This document shows positions 17,603 to 25,691 of a stretch of 54,131 nt of DNA, piece after piece. The translations under genes and the position numbers were made by a program. The notes beneath the pieces are model-generated. The model made no database searches and was not told the origin of the DNA. It was given only the letters and a program-made list of their open reading frames with translations. Origin of the DNA: Aldersonia sp. NBC_00410 (lineage in GTDB: Bacteria > Actinomycetota > Actinomycetes > Mycobacteriales > Mycobacteriaceae); the NCBI RefSeq assembly GCF_026342035.1, contig NZ_JAPENM010000018.1:1-54131 (forward strand), in the 5' to 3' direction. How positions within the stretch are numbered: position 1 is the stretch's first letter; each line of letters opens with the position of its first letter.

Positions 17603-17948
17603 TGACCAGCTACCTCCTTGCGACCTTCGACGACGGAAGGAAAATACCCGCGATGCTCGGTATCGCCGACGCGCTCACCGCCCACGGTCACACCGTCACC
17701 GTGATGACCCACCCCACCCACGCCGACGCGATCGACCGTCACGTCGAGCCCTACACCACCGCCCGCCCCTGGAACCCGCGTGCAACCACAACCAGCCTCG
17801 GCGGCATAGGCGACTGGCCGCCACCCTCACCGACACCCGAATCGGCGACGACGTCATCGCCTACGCGCGCGCTCAACCACTGACGTCATCGTGGTCGACT
17901 ACATGCTGCTCGGCGCGTGCGATGACGTGGACGGCAGTATTGCGCTGA
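17602..17948 (+). pseudogene. truncated and frameshifted glycosyltransferase
   Basis: The ATG at 17602 overlaps the upstream stop (TGATG). The N-terminus (SYLLATFDDGRKIPAMLGIADALTAHGH in part, then TVTVMTHP) matches the first Rossmann half of GT1/UGT-type macrolide or sterol glycosyltransferases. Frame 1 runs to about GGIGDW and ends near 17883. The expected continuation (LTDTRIGDDVIAYARAQPLT) appears in a second frame near 17825-17880, then VIVVDYMLLGACDDV in the third frame from about 17884. At least two frameshifts are needed and the catalytic C-terminal half is absent, so it is non-functional. Confidence 0.7.
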
Positions 17949-18242
17949 CCGTTTATGCAAGCCACCCGGAGAATTGTGCAACGCACCGTTGCGCGATTGG
18001 CCAAGTCCTTCACTCGTTTACGCCAGGCCCACCGCTCCAGAGCTTCCGACCCGAGACGCGACTGGAGCCCAATGGGTCTTTCCCTTGTTTGAGGTCAATC
18101 GCATTGTCTCGCCAGCTCTCTGGCCCCACCCCCGCCCCAACCGATGCGCAGAGCTTCCACCTTGAGCGCATCCGGTTCGAGCGCAACGCCACGGCCACGC
18201 AGGCGGCGTGATGACCGGCTCGGCCCTGCCAGTCCTGTGAGT
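17949..18242. other. non-coding tail of the decayed gene
   Basis: A frame stays open to about 18211, but its translation has lost any resemblance to glycosyltransferases and is Pro/Arg-rich. No other feature was seen. Confidence 0.35.
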
Positions 18243-18509
18243 TCAGATGTTGTAGTGGTAGCGCTCGACGAGGTACTTGCCTGGCTGCGCGGCAGAGGCG
18301 ATGCATCGGTAGCCGTAGCCGCCGGCGGAGGTCTGCTCGGGCGGCGGAGTGTGCTGTGCCCGCAGTTCGGCTGCCTTGGCCTCACAGTCGGCCTTGGGAA
18401 TGAACCCGGTCATCGGCTCCGCGGATGCGATGCCGGCGGCCAGTCCGGAGGCGATGCCGACCGTGACCGCTGCGGTGAGCAGACCTTGAACAATGTGCGT
18501 GCGCTTCAT
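18243..18509 (-). CDS. small secreted protein, two cysteines
   Basis: 88 residues. MKRTH begins a signal peptide with core VQGLLTAAVTVGIASGLAAG and likely cleavage after ASA. The mature part is about 57 residues with two Cys that could form one disulphide and an aromatic end (LVERYHYNI). The ribosome site GGGAGACG is strong. It resembles the short exported proteins of unknown function common in Nocardia. Confidence 0.65.
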   Translation of the reverse strand: MKRTHIVQGLLTAAVTVGIASGLAAGIASAEPMTGFIPKADCEAKAAELRAQHTPPPEQTSAGGYGYRCIASAAQPGKYLVERYHYNI

Positions 18510-18818
18510 GCGTCCGTCTCCCTTGTTGCGCGAACGTCGGTGACCACGCAGGTGTGGTCACCAGTCGTGTTTGGTTTCAACACTGTGTTGGATGCGGCCG
18601 GACCGACGAATGTTCCCTGCCGGGTTCGCGAATGCGGGAGGCACGCCGTGCCCGACTACACCGCCCTCGCGATGTGTGACCGCGCTCATGAATTGCGGCG
18701 GGAACCTTCGCAGCGCCCGACGCCTCCAACCTATCGAGAGCGGTGCGAACCGTATTCGCCCGCCTCCACCGCGCGCCCAGGCGGTGTCCAGCATCATTGA
18801 TCAAGGGAGACAATAGTA

Positions 18819-18998
18819 ATGAAGCGTTCGATCTTCGTCCGAGGCGTGTTCGCCGCTGCCGCCGTCGGCAGCATCGCCCTGGCAGGCGCCGGACTGGCGC
18901 AAGCTGCCCCGGACAACTACTTCCACCACGGCTACCACGAGTTGACGGTCGATCTGGGTGTGGAGGGCCAGCACGTGATGGTGCAGGACGACGAGTAG
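18819..18998 (+). CDS. 59-residue secreted peptide
   Basis: ATG 18819 follows AAGGGAGAC. MKRSIFVRGVFAAAAVG is a signal peptide with likely cleavage after LAQA, leaving about 31 acidic residues with a His/Tyr cluster (YFHHGYHE). The start region resembles the secreted gene at 18243-18509 on the other strand (shared MKR and the same AAGGGAGAC leader), suggesting they are related or co-regulated. Function unknown. Confidence 0.55.
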   Translation: MKRSIFVRGVFAAAAVGSIALAGAGLAQAAPDNYFHHGYHELTVDLGVEGQHVMVQDDE

Positions 18999-19368
18999 CG
19001 GTACCCGCCGCGACGGCGAGCGGACCGGTCGGGGTGGCCTCCCCCGGCCGGGCCCGCGTGGTGTTCAGTGTTCCTGGTGGACAAGCGCGATATGTCGGCG
19101 CCGGGCTAGATCCCGGCTTGGCAACCTCGCGATCGGACAATCGGGAGAAAGCAGCACGCAGCCCTGGTCGCAGCACGCTCTCGGTCGGCGGATCGCTCCT
19201 GTTGCGTTCTGCGTGAACCCAGGATGTCTTCGGCCAGAGCCCGGTCCACGCCCCCCAGCCCGCCATCTCTCGTTGTTCCTCAACGCGACACCGAAGCGGC
19301 CGTCCACATCATTCCGTCGAGGTAGTTCGCCCGCATATTCGGCCACAGCGCCCGGTAGCTTTCCAGTC
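18999..19368. other. intergenic region, no gene supported
   Basis: About 370 bases before the SDR gene. No ribosome site, hairpin with a T tract or family match was seen. Confidence 0.35.
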
Positions 19369-20169
19369 GTGAGCTACTTCGAAGGCCGCGTGTTCGCGTT
19401 GACCGGTGCCGCAGCAGGGATCGGGAAGCAGCTCGCCGTCGAGCTCTCTCGCCGGGGTGCCCGCTTGGCGTTGGCCGATGTGGACGCCGCCGGCCTCGAC
19501 GAGACCGCGCACCTGTGCGGCAAGCACAGTTTGGCTGTGGTCGCCGATGTGACGAGCCCTCCGGATATGGCTCGGTTCGCGGCCGAGACGGTGGCCAGAT
19601 ATGGGGGCGTCGACGCGGTGATCAACAACGCCGGTGTACTGCATGTCGGTGGTGTCGAGATCTCTTCGCATGCCGAGTTCGAACAGGTGATGCGCACGAA
19701 TTTCGGTGGAGTTGTCAACGGCACCAAAGCGTTTCTACCGTTCATTGTCGAGTCGGACCGTGGCCATGTCGTGAATCTGTCATCGGCATTCGGTCTGATC
19801 GGCGTGGGTAATTATGCGCCGTACAACTCGTCGAAGTTCGCGATCCGCGGATTCACCGAGTCGCTGCGGTCGGAGATGCGGGTACATCCGAATGTGGCAG
19901 TGACGTGTGTGTTTCCCGGCGGGGTGCGCACGACGATCGCCCGGTCTGCGTTGCATGCCGCTGGCGTAGATGGGGATCGAGCGATCGAGCGTTTCGAGCA
20001 GAGGGTCGCCCGGACGTCGCCAGAGAAGGCTGCGCGCGTCATTCTGGCCGGCGTTCAGCGCCGCAAACCGAAGGTGCTGATCGGTGCCGATGCGCGGCTG
20101 GCCGACGTCGCGGCACGGGTGTGTGGAGCGAGTTACGAGAAGGCCACCGGTTTGTTCACCGGCCGGTAA
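19369..20169 (+). CDS. classical short-chain dehydrogenase/reductase
   Basis: 266 residues from GTG 19369 (SYFEGRVFALTGAAAGIG). The cofactor motif TGAAAGIG is at 12-19. LALADVD with an acidic residue after strand 2 favours NAD(H). NNAG, the catalytic Ser in NLSSAFG and the YNSSK active-site Tyr/Lys are all present. It ends with a ~40-residue extension (RRKPKVLIGADARLADVAAR) like mycobacterial SDRs annotated as acetoin or steroid dehydrogenases. The substrate cannot be named. The next gene starts 12 bases later. Confidence 0.85.
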   Translation: MSYFEGRVFALTGAAAGIGKQLAVELSRRGARLALADVDAAGLDETAHLCGKHSLAVVADVTSPPDMARFAAETVARYGGVDAVINNAGVLHVGGVEISSHAEFEQVMRTNFGGVVNGTKAFLPFIVESDRGHVVNLSSAFGLIGVGNYAPYNSSKFAIRGFTESLRSEMRVHPNVAVTCVFPGGVRTTIARSALHAAGVDGDRAIERFEQRVARTSPEKAARVILAGVQRRKPKVLIGADARLADVAARVCGASYEKATGLFTGR

Positions 20170-20181
20170 TATCGGCTCGGC

Positions 20182-21189
20182 ATGGGGGATGCCAGTTGGA
20201 TTTTGGTCGAGACGTTCGGGGGTGCGCCGCCGAGCGTGATAGGTCTGGGCTCGGCGCCGAAGAAGTACGTTCCGCTCGGCAACCTGCTCCGTAACGGCGC
20301 GACTCTGCGTGAGGTGACCGGTGCCGTCGCTGAGAGCACCGAGACGTTGCAGCGTGTTGACCGCGCGGCCGGGGACGGGCGTGCCCGGGTCATCGCGGTG
20401 CCGCTTGTGATCGGTTCCGGGCGCAGTCACGGCGTGCATGTGTGGATCGGTCGGCGAAATACGGTGCCGCCGGTTCGTGATCGTGCAGGCGCATGGCAGT
20501 TCAATCTGACGACAAGCACGTCGACGCGCAGCGGTGATCTACTCGATCTCTACGGTGTTCCGCGGGAGAACTGGGCGGCCGAACATGCCATCGCGGGCGC
20601 GTTCACGCGGCTGGTCACCAACCGGGACGAGAGTGAGGCGCTGGCGAAGATCGTGCGGTCGCGGCCGGGGACCGAGCATCAAGCCGTGTGGACGGTGCGT
20701 CGTGACGACGGCGCGTTGCGTGCTGCGCACTTCTCGTGCCGGATGCTCGAAGAGATCAACGACGAAGGCGAGCCTGAAATCCTTTTGCGCGGAATCACTC
20801 ACGACATCGGCGAAGCCATTACGACGCCGGCAGCGCCGCCACCGGTGGTCCTCGAGTATTCCGTCATCGAGGCCTCGGCCGATGACGGTGAGTACCGGGC
20901 GATCATGAATTTGCGGTCGCTTCAGCTGCTGCGCTGGATGGGTCCGCCTATGCCGGGTGTTGCGTGGGAACGGCTGGCCGGCGAGCCCGAACCCCAGATC
21001 CATCCGGACGATCTCGATGTCGCGTTGTCGATGTCGAGCGGTCTTGCGACCGGCCGTACGCACGGCCGGCTGAGGATCCGGGGCCTGGACGGCGGATGGA
21101 TGTGGGTCGAGGTGCGGGCGGCTCTGATGGCGCTCGATCAGCACACCACCGCCGCGTTGGTCACGGTCCGGGCCGCGACGGATGCGTAG
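20182..21189 (+). CDS. PAS/GAF-like protein (DUF5593-like)
   Basis: 335 residues, starting MGDASWILVETFGG. Residues ~20-150 look like a GAF-type domain (GVHVWIGRR). Residues ~160-330 contain PAS-like pieces: PGTEHQAVWTVRRDDGALRAAHFSCRML and IRGLDGGWMWVEVRAAL, the last two being typical PAS beta strands. It resembles mycobacterial/nocardial proteins annotated DUF5593 with GAF and PAS folds but no kinase or output domain. Probably a sensor or binding protein. Not certain at family level. Confidence 0.6.
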   Translation: MGDASWILVETFGGAPPSVIGLGSAPKKYVPLGNLLRNGATLREVTGAVAESTETLQRVDRAAGDGRARVIAVPLVIGSGRSHGVHVWIGRRNTVPPVRDRAGAWQFNLTTSTSTRSGDLLDLYGVPRENWAAEHAIAGAFTRLVTNRDESEALAKIVRSRPGTEHQAVWTVRRDDGALRAAHFSCRMLEEINDEGEPEILLRGITHDIGEAITTPAAPPPVVLEYSVIEASADDGEYRAIMNLRSLQLLRWMGPPMPGVAWERLAGEPEPQIHPDDLDVALSMSSGLATGRTHGRLRIRGLDGGWMWVEVRAALMALDQHTTAALVTVRAATDA

Positions 21190-21415
21190 AAGTACCGATT
21201 GAATTTGAAACGCTTTCGTCCGTATTACGCTTGCGGCCTAGTTGAATTCGCAATTTCCGGCGAGCGTTGCGGGTGATTTACACCTGCTCTACAGTGAGCC
21301 CATTGCGCACCTCTCCCAGGGGACTCCTGCCGACCCGCGGAATATGTCCATCGGCCTGTAGCGCATTCGGACCCGGCATGGGGATGGCCGGGCACGCCCC
21401 GGGGAGGAAACTTCT

Positions 21416-21724
21416 ATGAGCCACCGTCTACGATCGACCGATCCGGTAGTGGCGGAAGGTATTACGTCCGCCACTCCCCCGCCCCCGTTCTCGAAGCTTG
21501 CGCACCGCGACGGACGTGCAGTCCCACCGGTCACCACCGCGCACGTCGCTGCCACGGTTTACGATTCCGCCGATCGCGCCGTCGCGCGTCGCGTCCGGAT
21601 CCTGGCCCAGGACCTGCTCGACGACCCTTTCGACACTGCGGCCGCAACCCAGATCGTGGCGGTACTGTCAGCCCACCTCGGGGCCGCAGCGTTGACCGCG
21701 GCCGCCTCGGCGAGCGCGCACTGA
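21416..21724 (+). CDS. small hypothetical protein
   Basis: 102 residues with a good ribosome site (GGGGAGGAAAC). The N-terminal 45 residues are Pro/Thr-rich and probably disordered. Residues 50-100 form an Ala-rich helical part (ARRVRILAQDLLDDPFDTAAATQ). It precedes the XRE regulator by 48 bases and may be its partner. No family recognised. Confidence 0.5.
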   Translation: MSHRLRSTDPVVAEGITSATPPPPFSKLAHRDGRAVPPVTTAHVAATVYDSADRAVARRVRILAQDLLDDPFDTAAATQIVAVLSAHLGAAALTAAASASAH

Positions 21725-21772
21725 AACCGGCGTGAACGGTGGCTGGTCAACGCCCTGAACAGCCCTCATGAC

Positions 21773-22546
21773 ATGTCCCTCGACAACGCCGCCGACGTCT
21801 CGGAAGTTTTCCCACCCGCTTTCGGCGACTACCTGCGCGAGCTGCGGGGCCGGCCGGCGGCCGGACACCCGCACGGATACACACGACCCGAACTGGCCGC
21901 TATCGCCTGCCTGAGCATCAGCTACCTGACCCAACTCGAGCACGGCGAACGCACCGCGCCGACACCCGCTACCTTGATCGCGCTCGCCCGAGCGCTGCGG
22001 CTTTCCCCAGACCAGGCGCGCCACCTGAACAACCTGGCCCGGCCCCGGCACTCACGCCCACCGAGCGCTGCGACGATCGGTCCGGACGTACGACGCGCGG
22101 CTGACGCCCTGAATCCGAGTCTCGCGTGCTACCTCGACGAGCAATGGAACGTGCTGTACGCGAACTCCGCCCACGACAAACGCTTCCCCGGCCTCGTCGC
22201 CGACGGCAACATGCTGCGCTGGACCATCTTGCGGCCCGATGCGCGGCAGGTCCTCGCCGAATGGCGCGCCGAGGCCGAGTTCGCCGTCGCCGCGGTGCGC
22301 GCTCTCATGGGACAGCATCCCAACCCCGATCGGCACAGGGGCCTGCTCGCCGAACTCTCCATAGACCCCGGGTTCCGCGCAATATGGCGCAAGGGCGCGG
22401 TCGTCTTCGACCGCCCCCAGCCCTACATCCGGCTGCGCGACCTGCATACCAGCCAGATCTCGGTCATCAACACTCAGATCTTCACCACACGCGCCCGACG
22501 CACCGTCCAAATCCACATCGGAACGCACCACACAAACACCCTCTGA
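21773..22546 (+). CDS. XRE-family regulator with MmyB-like ligand domain
   Basis: 257 residues. Residues ~15-85 are an XRE helix-turn-helix (FGDYLRELRG, TRPELAAIACLSISYLTQLEHG, ALRLSPDQARHL). Residues ~105-255 match the MmyB-like ligand-binding domain (PSLACYLDEQWNVLYANSA, NMLRWTIL, DPGFRAIW). Members control antibiotic or lipid metabolism genes and bind small fatty-acid-like molecules. Its TGA is also the first three bases of a dispersed repeat. Confidence 0.85.
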   Translation: MSLDNAADVSEVFPPAFGDYLRELRGRPAAGHPHGYTRPELAAIACLSISYLTQLEHGERTAPTPATLIALARALRLSPDQARHLNNLARPRHSRPPSAATIGPDVRRAADALNPSLACYLDEQWNVLYANSAHDKRFPGLVADGNMLRWTILRPDARQVLAEWRAEAEFAVAAVRALMGQHPNPDRHRGLLAELSIDPGFRAIWRKGAVVFDRPQPYIRLRDLHTSQISVINTQIFTTRARRTVQIHIGTHHTNTL

Positions 22547-22567
22547 CCAGGGCATACGTCACGTCCC
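22544..22567 (+). repeat. dispersed repeat TGACCAG-N9-CACGTCCC, copy 1
   Basis: The TGA is the stop codon of the XRE gene. The same two blocks with identical 9-base spacing recur at 22740, 40995 and 51353. A wider match with copy 2 begins at CCTCTGACCAG. Confidence 0.6.
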
Positions 22568-22739
22568 CCGCCACGATCCGCGAATGACATCCCGGCATAC
22601 GCCTGCCTACTTAGAGACAGCGGTCATCCTGTCCATTTCTGCTTGTCACAACGTCGGTCACATGTGTAACTGCCCAACTCGCTCCGCGGCACTGTCCTGC
22701 AGCAGCGGATGCACTGGCTCCAATCACCAAGAAGCCCTC

Positions 22740-22763
22740 TGACCAGCGGGTACGTCACGTCCC
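22740..22763 (+). repeat. dispersed repeat TGACCAG-N9-CACGTCCC, copy 2
   Basis: Intergenic, 196 bases after copy 1. It also shares TACGT before the second block. The stretch 22568-22808 contains no other recognisable feature. Confidence 0.6.
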
Positions 22764-22808
22764 CGAAGAATTGACACTTGGCGGAGCCGCCCGGCGAGCG
22801 CCGAAGCT

Positions 22809-23126
22809 TCAACCTTGGTCGATCGCGATGGTCCGCTGCTGCTCCAGCGCTTCGACTCGAGTACTGAGATCGGCGACCTGGGCGGCGAGGGATTCGATGG
22901 TCGGTGCAACGTTCTCGGTCGCGGCCCGTACGAAGGTGCCCGAGCCTTGAAAACTTTCGATTAGTCCTTGCTCGCGAAGCGCCGTTAGCGCGCGCTCGAC
23001 TGTGTTCACGGCCACGCCGAATTCAGTCATGAGGGCTGCTTTGGTCGGCAGTTGTGTACCGGCAGGGAGCGCGCCGGTCGTGATGCGTGCTCGTAGAGCG
23101 TCGACGATGACCTGGTATTTGGGCAT
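22809..23126 (-). CDS. GntR-family regulator
   Basis: 105 residues from the ATG at 23126 (MPKYQVIVDALRARI; GGAG upstream). A further ATG at 23147 is possible. The winged helix is typical: GALPAGTQLPTKAALMTEFGVAVNTVERALTALREQGLIESFQGSGTFV (20-residue pieces of the GntR signature). After it comes only a short coiled coil (ESLAAQVADLSTRVEALEQQ), not a ligand domain, as in small YtrA/plasmid-type GntR proteins. It is divergent from the large rightward operon and could control it. Confidence 0.85.
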   Translation of the reverse strand: MPKYQVIVDALRARITTGALPAGTQLPTKAALMTEFGVAVNTVERALTALREQGLIESFQGSGTFVRAATENVAPTIESLAAQVADLSTRVEALEQQRTIAIDQG

Positions 23127-23169
23127 TGCCCGCTCGCTCCGCTGCACGTCTCCAAGGGTAAGTGGTGGG

Positions 23170-23217
23170 GCGGTTACTCACGCTCACTCAGGCCACTATT
23201 GATTCACTGCGGTTACT
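23170..23217. promoter_or_regulatory. direct repeat in the GntR/operon divergent region
   Basis: GCGGTTACT occurs at 23170-23178 and again at 23209-23217, 39 bases apart, in an AT-richer stretch (TATTGATTCAC) between the GntR gene and the rightward operon. It is a candidate regulator-binding or promoter region. Confidence 0.4.
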
Positions 23218-23234
23218 GTGATTGACTCAGCGTT

Positions 23235-23348
23235 ATGGGGACAAATTGGAGTGACACCAAGGCCGGATCCCCCACCTCAGTCGTCCGGCGCGGGGAGCTG
23301 CTCGGTGCGTTCCCCGTGCTGGGCCTCAATTTCGAGTTGTGGCGATGA
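23235..23348 (+). CDS. 37-residue leader ORF coupled to an HTH gene
   Basis: ATG 23235, ending TGA 23346-23348, which overlaps the ATG at 23345 (ATGA). The C-terminal half ELLGAFPVLGLNFELWR is hydrophobic/aromatic. The ribosome site is weak. Its precise overlap with the next start fits the tight packing of this operon. It could be a leader peptide or an unrecognised small protein. Confidence 0.35.
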   Translation: MGTNWSDTKAGSPTSVVRRGELLGAFPVLGLNFELWR

Positions 23349-23701
23349 GCGCGATCGAGGATCTTCGGCGCGAGGTCGCGGATCTGACGGCGCTCGTTCA
23401 TTCGGTGGTGCCGCATCGGTCGCGGCCGGATTCCGACTTCGGTGCTCGGCTGCGCGGTGTGCGTACGGCGCGTAGGTGGAGTCAGGCGGAGGCGGTTCGT
23501 CGGTTGCGGGGTCATGTGGCGTCCGGGGCGTGGCCATCGGGCGACGAGGTGGTCGTTCGTAGCTGGAAGCGGTGGGAGTCGGGCAGGAATGTGCCGCGCG
23601 GTGTTTACCGGGCCGGGCTCGAGTCGTTGTTCGGTGCGGGCGAGCTCGGTGGCGCCGGGTCGGCCGTTGTGCCGGCTTCCGGCAGGAGTGAAGGGCGGTG
23701 A
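23345..23701 (+). CDS. XRE-like helix-turn-helix protein
   Basis: 118 residues from ATG 23345 (a GTG at 23339 is possible). An N-terminal coiled coil (SAIEDLRREVADLTALVHSV) is followed by an HTH with a long insert: FGARLRGVRTARRWSQAEAV, then VRSWKRWESGRNVPRGVYR. The SWKRWESG part is the XRE recognition end. It ends in a Gly/Ala tail. It is the first regulator in the operon and overlaps both neighbours. Confidence 0.6.
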   Translation: MSAIEDLRREVADLTALVHSVVPHRSRPDSDFGARLRGVRTARRWSQAEAVRRLRGHVASGAWPSGDEVVVRSWKRWESGRNVPRGVYRAGLESLFGAGELGGAGSAVVPASGRSEGR

Positions 23702-24075
23702 TCAGGCGCATGCTTCATGCTCTTCGGCTGGTTCACGGTGGTGAGGATTCGGTGGACGGCTTCGGTGCCGTGGCGTCGTCGGGGCGGTGTCCTGGGTGGT
23801 GTGAGCTGCCGGAGGGGCATGGCTGGGCCGAGGGTGGCGCGGGGTCGGGTGATCTGGTGCGTATTCACCAGTTGACGTTGGCGATCCCGGGGACCGTGCG
23901 CGGGAGCGTGATGGTGGTGGCCGCGGAGTATCCGGGCCCTGATGGTGTCGCGCGGGATGCGGTGAGTTTCGTGGTCGATACCGGTGCTGGTGATTGCGAA
24001 TTGGACGCCGCGGGGGCGCGTGGGCTGCTGCGCGTGCTGCAGGAGGCGTTGGGGGCTGCGGGGGTGCCGCGGTGA
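23698..24075 (+). CDS. DUF6907-like protein
   Basis: 125 residues. The GTG at 23698 overlaps the previous stop (GTGA). GRCPGWCELPEGHGW is the CP-x-WC motif that opens DUF6907 proteins, and the C-terminal CELDAAGARGLLRVLQEAL matches their L-x-x-ARxL-xAL end. The family is common in actinobacterial plasmids and integrative elements; function unknown. The first 30 residues are an extension. Confidence 0.6.
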   Translation: MIRRMLHALRLVHGGEDSVDGFGAVASSGRCPGWCELPEGHGWAEGGAGSGDLVRIHQLTLAIPGTVRGSVMVVAAEYPGPDGVARDAVSFVVDTGAGDCELDAAGARGLLRVLQEALGAAGVPR

Positions 24076-24209
24076 TTTCGGTGAAACTTTTTCGGGTCTC
24101 GGTGACGGAATCGGCTGTTTTCGGACCCTATATCCCTCTGTAGAGATTTCTCGACTCGCGAGGGCGCGGTTGGCCGTGCGGGGAGAGGGGTTGTTGGTGC
24201 AGAAGAAAA

Positions 24210-24234
24210 CCCCGCCGGGTTCGGTCCGACGGGG
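24210..24234 (+). terminator. hairpin before the WhiB gene pair
   Basis: CCCCGCCGG (24210-24218) pairs with CCGACGGGG (24226-24234) with one mismatch and a 7-base loop, in the AAAAC-CCCG...CGGGGCTT setting typical of actinobacterial phage/plasmid terminators. It falls between the DUF6907 gene and the gene at 24268. Confidence 0.6.
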
Positions 24235-24249
24235 CTTCGAGTAACACTT

Positions 24250-24270
24250 CCTGGAAGGAGCCAGGCGATG
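24250..24270 (+). promoter_or_regulatory. ribosome site displayed in a hairpin loop
   Basis: CCTGG (24250-24254) and CCAGG (24261-24265) form a 5-bp stem whose loop is exactly AAGGAG, the Shine-Dalgarno sequence of the ATG at 24268. This could make translation depend on local folding. Confidence 0.4.
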
Positions 24271-24726
24271 TCGATCATAGCCGGGGACTCGGTTCCCGTT
24301 CCACTGTGCGGCGTTTCGGTGGCGGGTGTGTCGGATGGAATCGCTGTGTTGCGGGCGCGGGACGCGGTTGGACAGGTGCTGCGTGAGCAGGCTGTCGGAT
24401 TGCCTGGAGCTCAGCGTGATTGGGCCTTGGTGTCGGACAGTCGGCGTGAGTCGTGGCGAGTGGGGGCGGATCCCCTGGTGGGTGCGATCGTGACCTCGGG
24501 TGTTGATCTGGTGTCTTCGCATGGTCCGGATTCGGTTGATCCGACGGGCTGTGAGCATTGGGTCGCGGGTGGTCATGACGTCGCGTTCGAGCCGGATCCG
24601 GTGCGGCCGAGTGTGCGGTTCGACGGTGTCGCGATCGCGGCAGCCGAATTGCTGGCGCTGGTGGAGGCCGGTGTTTCGGCGTTGCGGGAGCTTCGGGCGT
24701 CGGCGGCCGCGGGGGTGTCGGCATGA
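24268..24726 (+). CDS. hypothetical protein upstream of WhiB
   Basis: 152 residues, no signal peptide, Val/Ala/Asp-rich. Mid-section LVSSHGPDSVDPTGCEHWVAG and C-terminal helix IAAAELLALVEAGVSALREL. No family recognised. The stop overlaps the WhiB start (ATGA), so the two are made together. Confidence 0.55.
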   Translation: MSIIAGDSVPVPLCGVSVAGVSDGIAVLRARDAVGQVLREQAVGLPGAQRDWALVSDSRRESWRVGADPLVGAIVTSGVDLVSSHGPDSVDPTGCEHWVAGGHDVAFEPDPVRPSVRFDGVAIAAAELLALVEAGVSALRELRASAAAGVSA

Positions 24727-25112
24727 GTGTCGACGCGTTCTGCGACGTCGATGAGGTGGACCTGACTGACGTGGACCTGAATTTCGCCGATCCGGACGAG
24801 GACGACGGTTTGGACCAGGCCGGCGGCGGCGACGGCCTGGTCGCGAGGCACCCGATCGATGACGAGGACCCGGGATTCCCGATCGCCATCGGTGAGGAGT
24901 GGGTCGATCACGCGATCTGCCCGCAGACCGATCCGGACGCGTTCTTTCCCGAGAAGGGTGGGTCGACGCGAGAGGCGAAGGCGATCTGCCGGTTGTGCCC
25001 GGTCCGCGAGGCGTGCTTGGCGTATGCGCTGGACAACGGTGTGCGGCACGGTATTTGGGGTGGCCTTTCCGAACGTGAGCGTCGCCGGCTGCAGCGGGGG
25101 GTGGCGGCGTGA
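24723..25112 (+). CDS. WhiB-family iron-sulphur regulator
   Basis: 129 residues. The WhiB signature is complete: C66, C89, C92 and C98 (C-x22-C-x2-C-x5-C) to hold a [4Fe-4S] cluster, then GIWGG (110-114) and a basic tail (SERERRRLQRG) for sigma-factor/DNA contact. Residues 1-55 are an acidic extension. WhiB-like proteins on actinobacterial plasmids and phages alter host sigma-A promoters. It is coupled by ATGA upstream and GTGA downstream. Confidence 0.92.
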   Translation: MSVDAFCDVDEVDLTDVDLNFADPDEDDGLDQAGGGDGLVARHPIDDEDPGFPIAIGEEWVDHAICPQTDPDAFFPEKGGSTREAKAICRLCPVREACLAYALDNGVRHGIWGGLSERERRRLQRGVAA

Positions 25113-25237
25113 TCACCGGGAAGGTTGTCTCGGAGGTTGGGCGGCCGCTGGTCGTGCGGAGCGAGGTCGTCGCGGCGCTGATCGTGGCGCTGCTCGTGAT
25201 CGCCGCACTCGTGGCCGTCGTGGTGGTGTCCTCATGA
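25109..25237 (+). CDS. 42-residue single-pass membrane protein
   Basis: GTG 25109 overlaps the WhiB stop and the TGA overlaps the next ATG at 25234. Residues 20-41 are one long hydrophobic helix (VVAALIVALLVIAALVAVVV). Small coupled membrane proteins recur in this operon. Function unknown. Confidence 0.5.
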   Translation: MITGKVVSEVGRPLVVRSEVVAALIVALLVIAALVAVVVVSS

Positions 25238-25485
25238 CTCACTCAGTGGCGGTCGCTGGTTGGCGCGGCGGGCGGGTGGCCCGGACGGTGTCGTTGGCGG
25301 TGTGCGTGTGCGTGTTGAGCGCGGCGTCGGCGGCGCTGGATGCGTGGACTGGTTCGCCGGTGTGGCTCAGTGAGGCTGTGGACGGTACGTATTCGCGGCT
25401 GCTGCGTCGGTTGCGTGAGCCGTCGCGTGCGCGTGCGGCGGTGCCGCCGGCGGTGTTGTCGCTGACCGGTGAGCGTGCGAGTTGA
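25234..25485 (+). CDS. small membrane-associated protein
   Basis: 83 residues from ATG 25234 (ATGA overlap). One hydrophobic segment, TVSLAVCVCVLSAASAAL (18-35), then a basic C-terminal part with GTYSRLLRRLREPSRARA. No family recognised. Confidence 0.5.
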   Translation: MTHSVAVAGWRGGRVARTVSLAVCVCVLSAASAALDAWTGSPVWLSEAVDGTYSRLLRRLREPSRARAAVPPAVLSLTGERAS

Positions 25486-25542
25486 CGGGCCGAGACGGTG
25501 GATTCGTATCTGGTTCGCCGGGAGGTCGAGGAGGAGTCCTCG

Positions 25543-25659
25543 ATGGACGAGACGCGGGCGGGGTGGCCGCCGAGCCGGCGGTTGGTGGTCGTGTGGACGG
25601 TGCTGTTACTGATCGCGGCCGCTTACTGGTTCGTGTGTTGGGGCCAGATCGGTTTGTGA
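25543..25659 (+). CDS. 38-residue membrane peptide
   Basis: ATG 25543 has a good GGAGG site 8 bases upstream. A longer form from GTG 25498 is possible. After DETRAGWPPSRR comes one hydrophobic helix (LVVVWTVLLLIAAAYWFVCW). The stop overlaps a possible GTG of the exonuclease gene. Part of the cluster of three tiny membrane genes. Confidence 0.45.
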   Translation: MDETRAGWPPSRRLVVVWTVLLLIAAAYWFVCWGQIGL

Positions 25660-25691
25660 CGCAGCGGCTTTCGTATGAAAGGGATTCTTTG

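Noticed and set aside
23605-25242. 545-codon minus-strand frame opposite the DUF6907/WhiB genes
   Set aside because: Its translation is Pro/Arg/Thr/His-rich low complexity; the plus-strand genes have motifs and ribosome sites.
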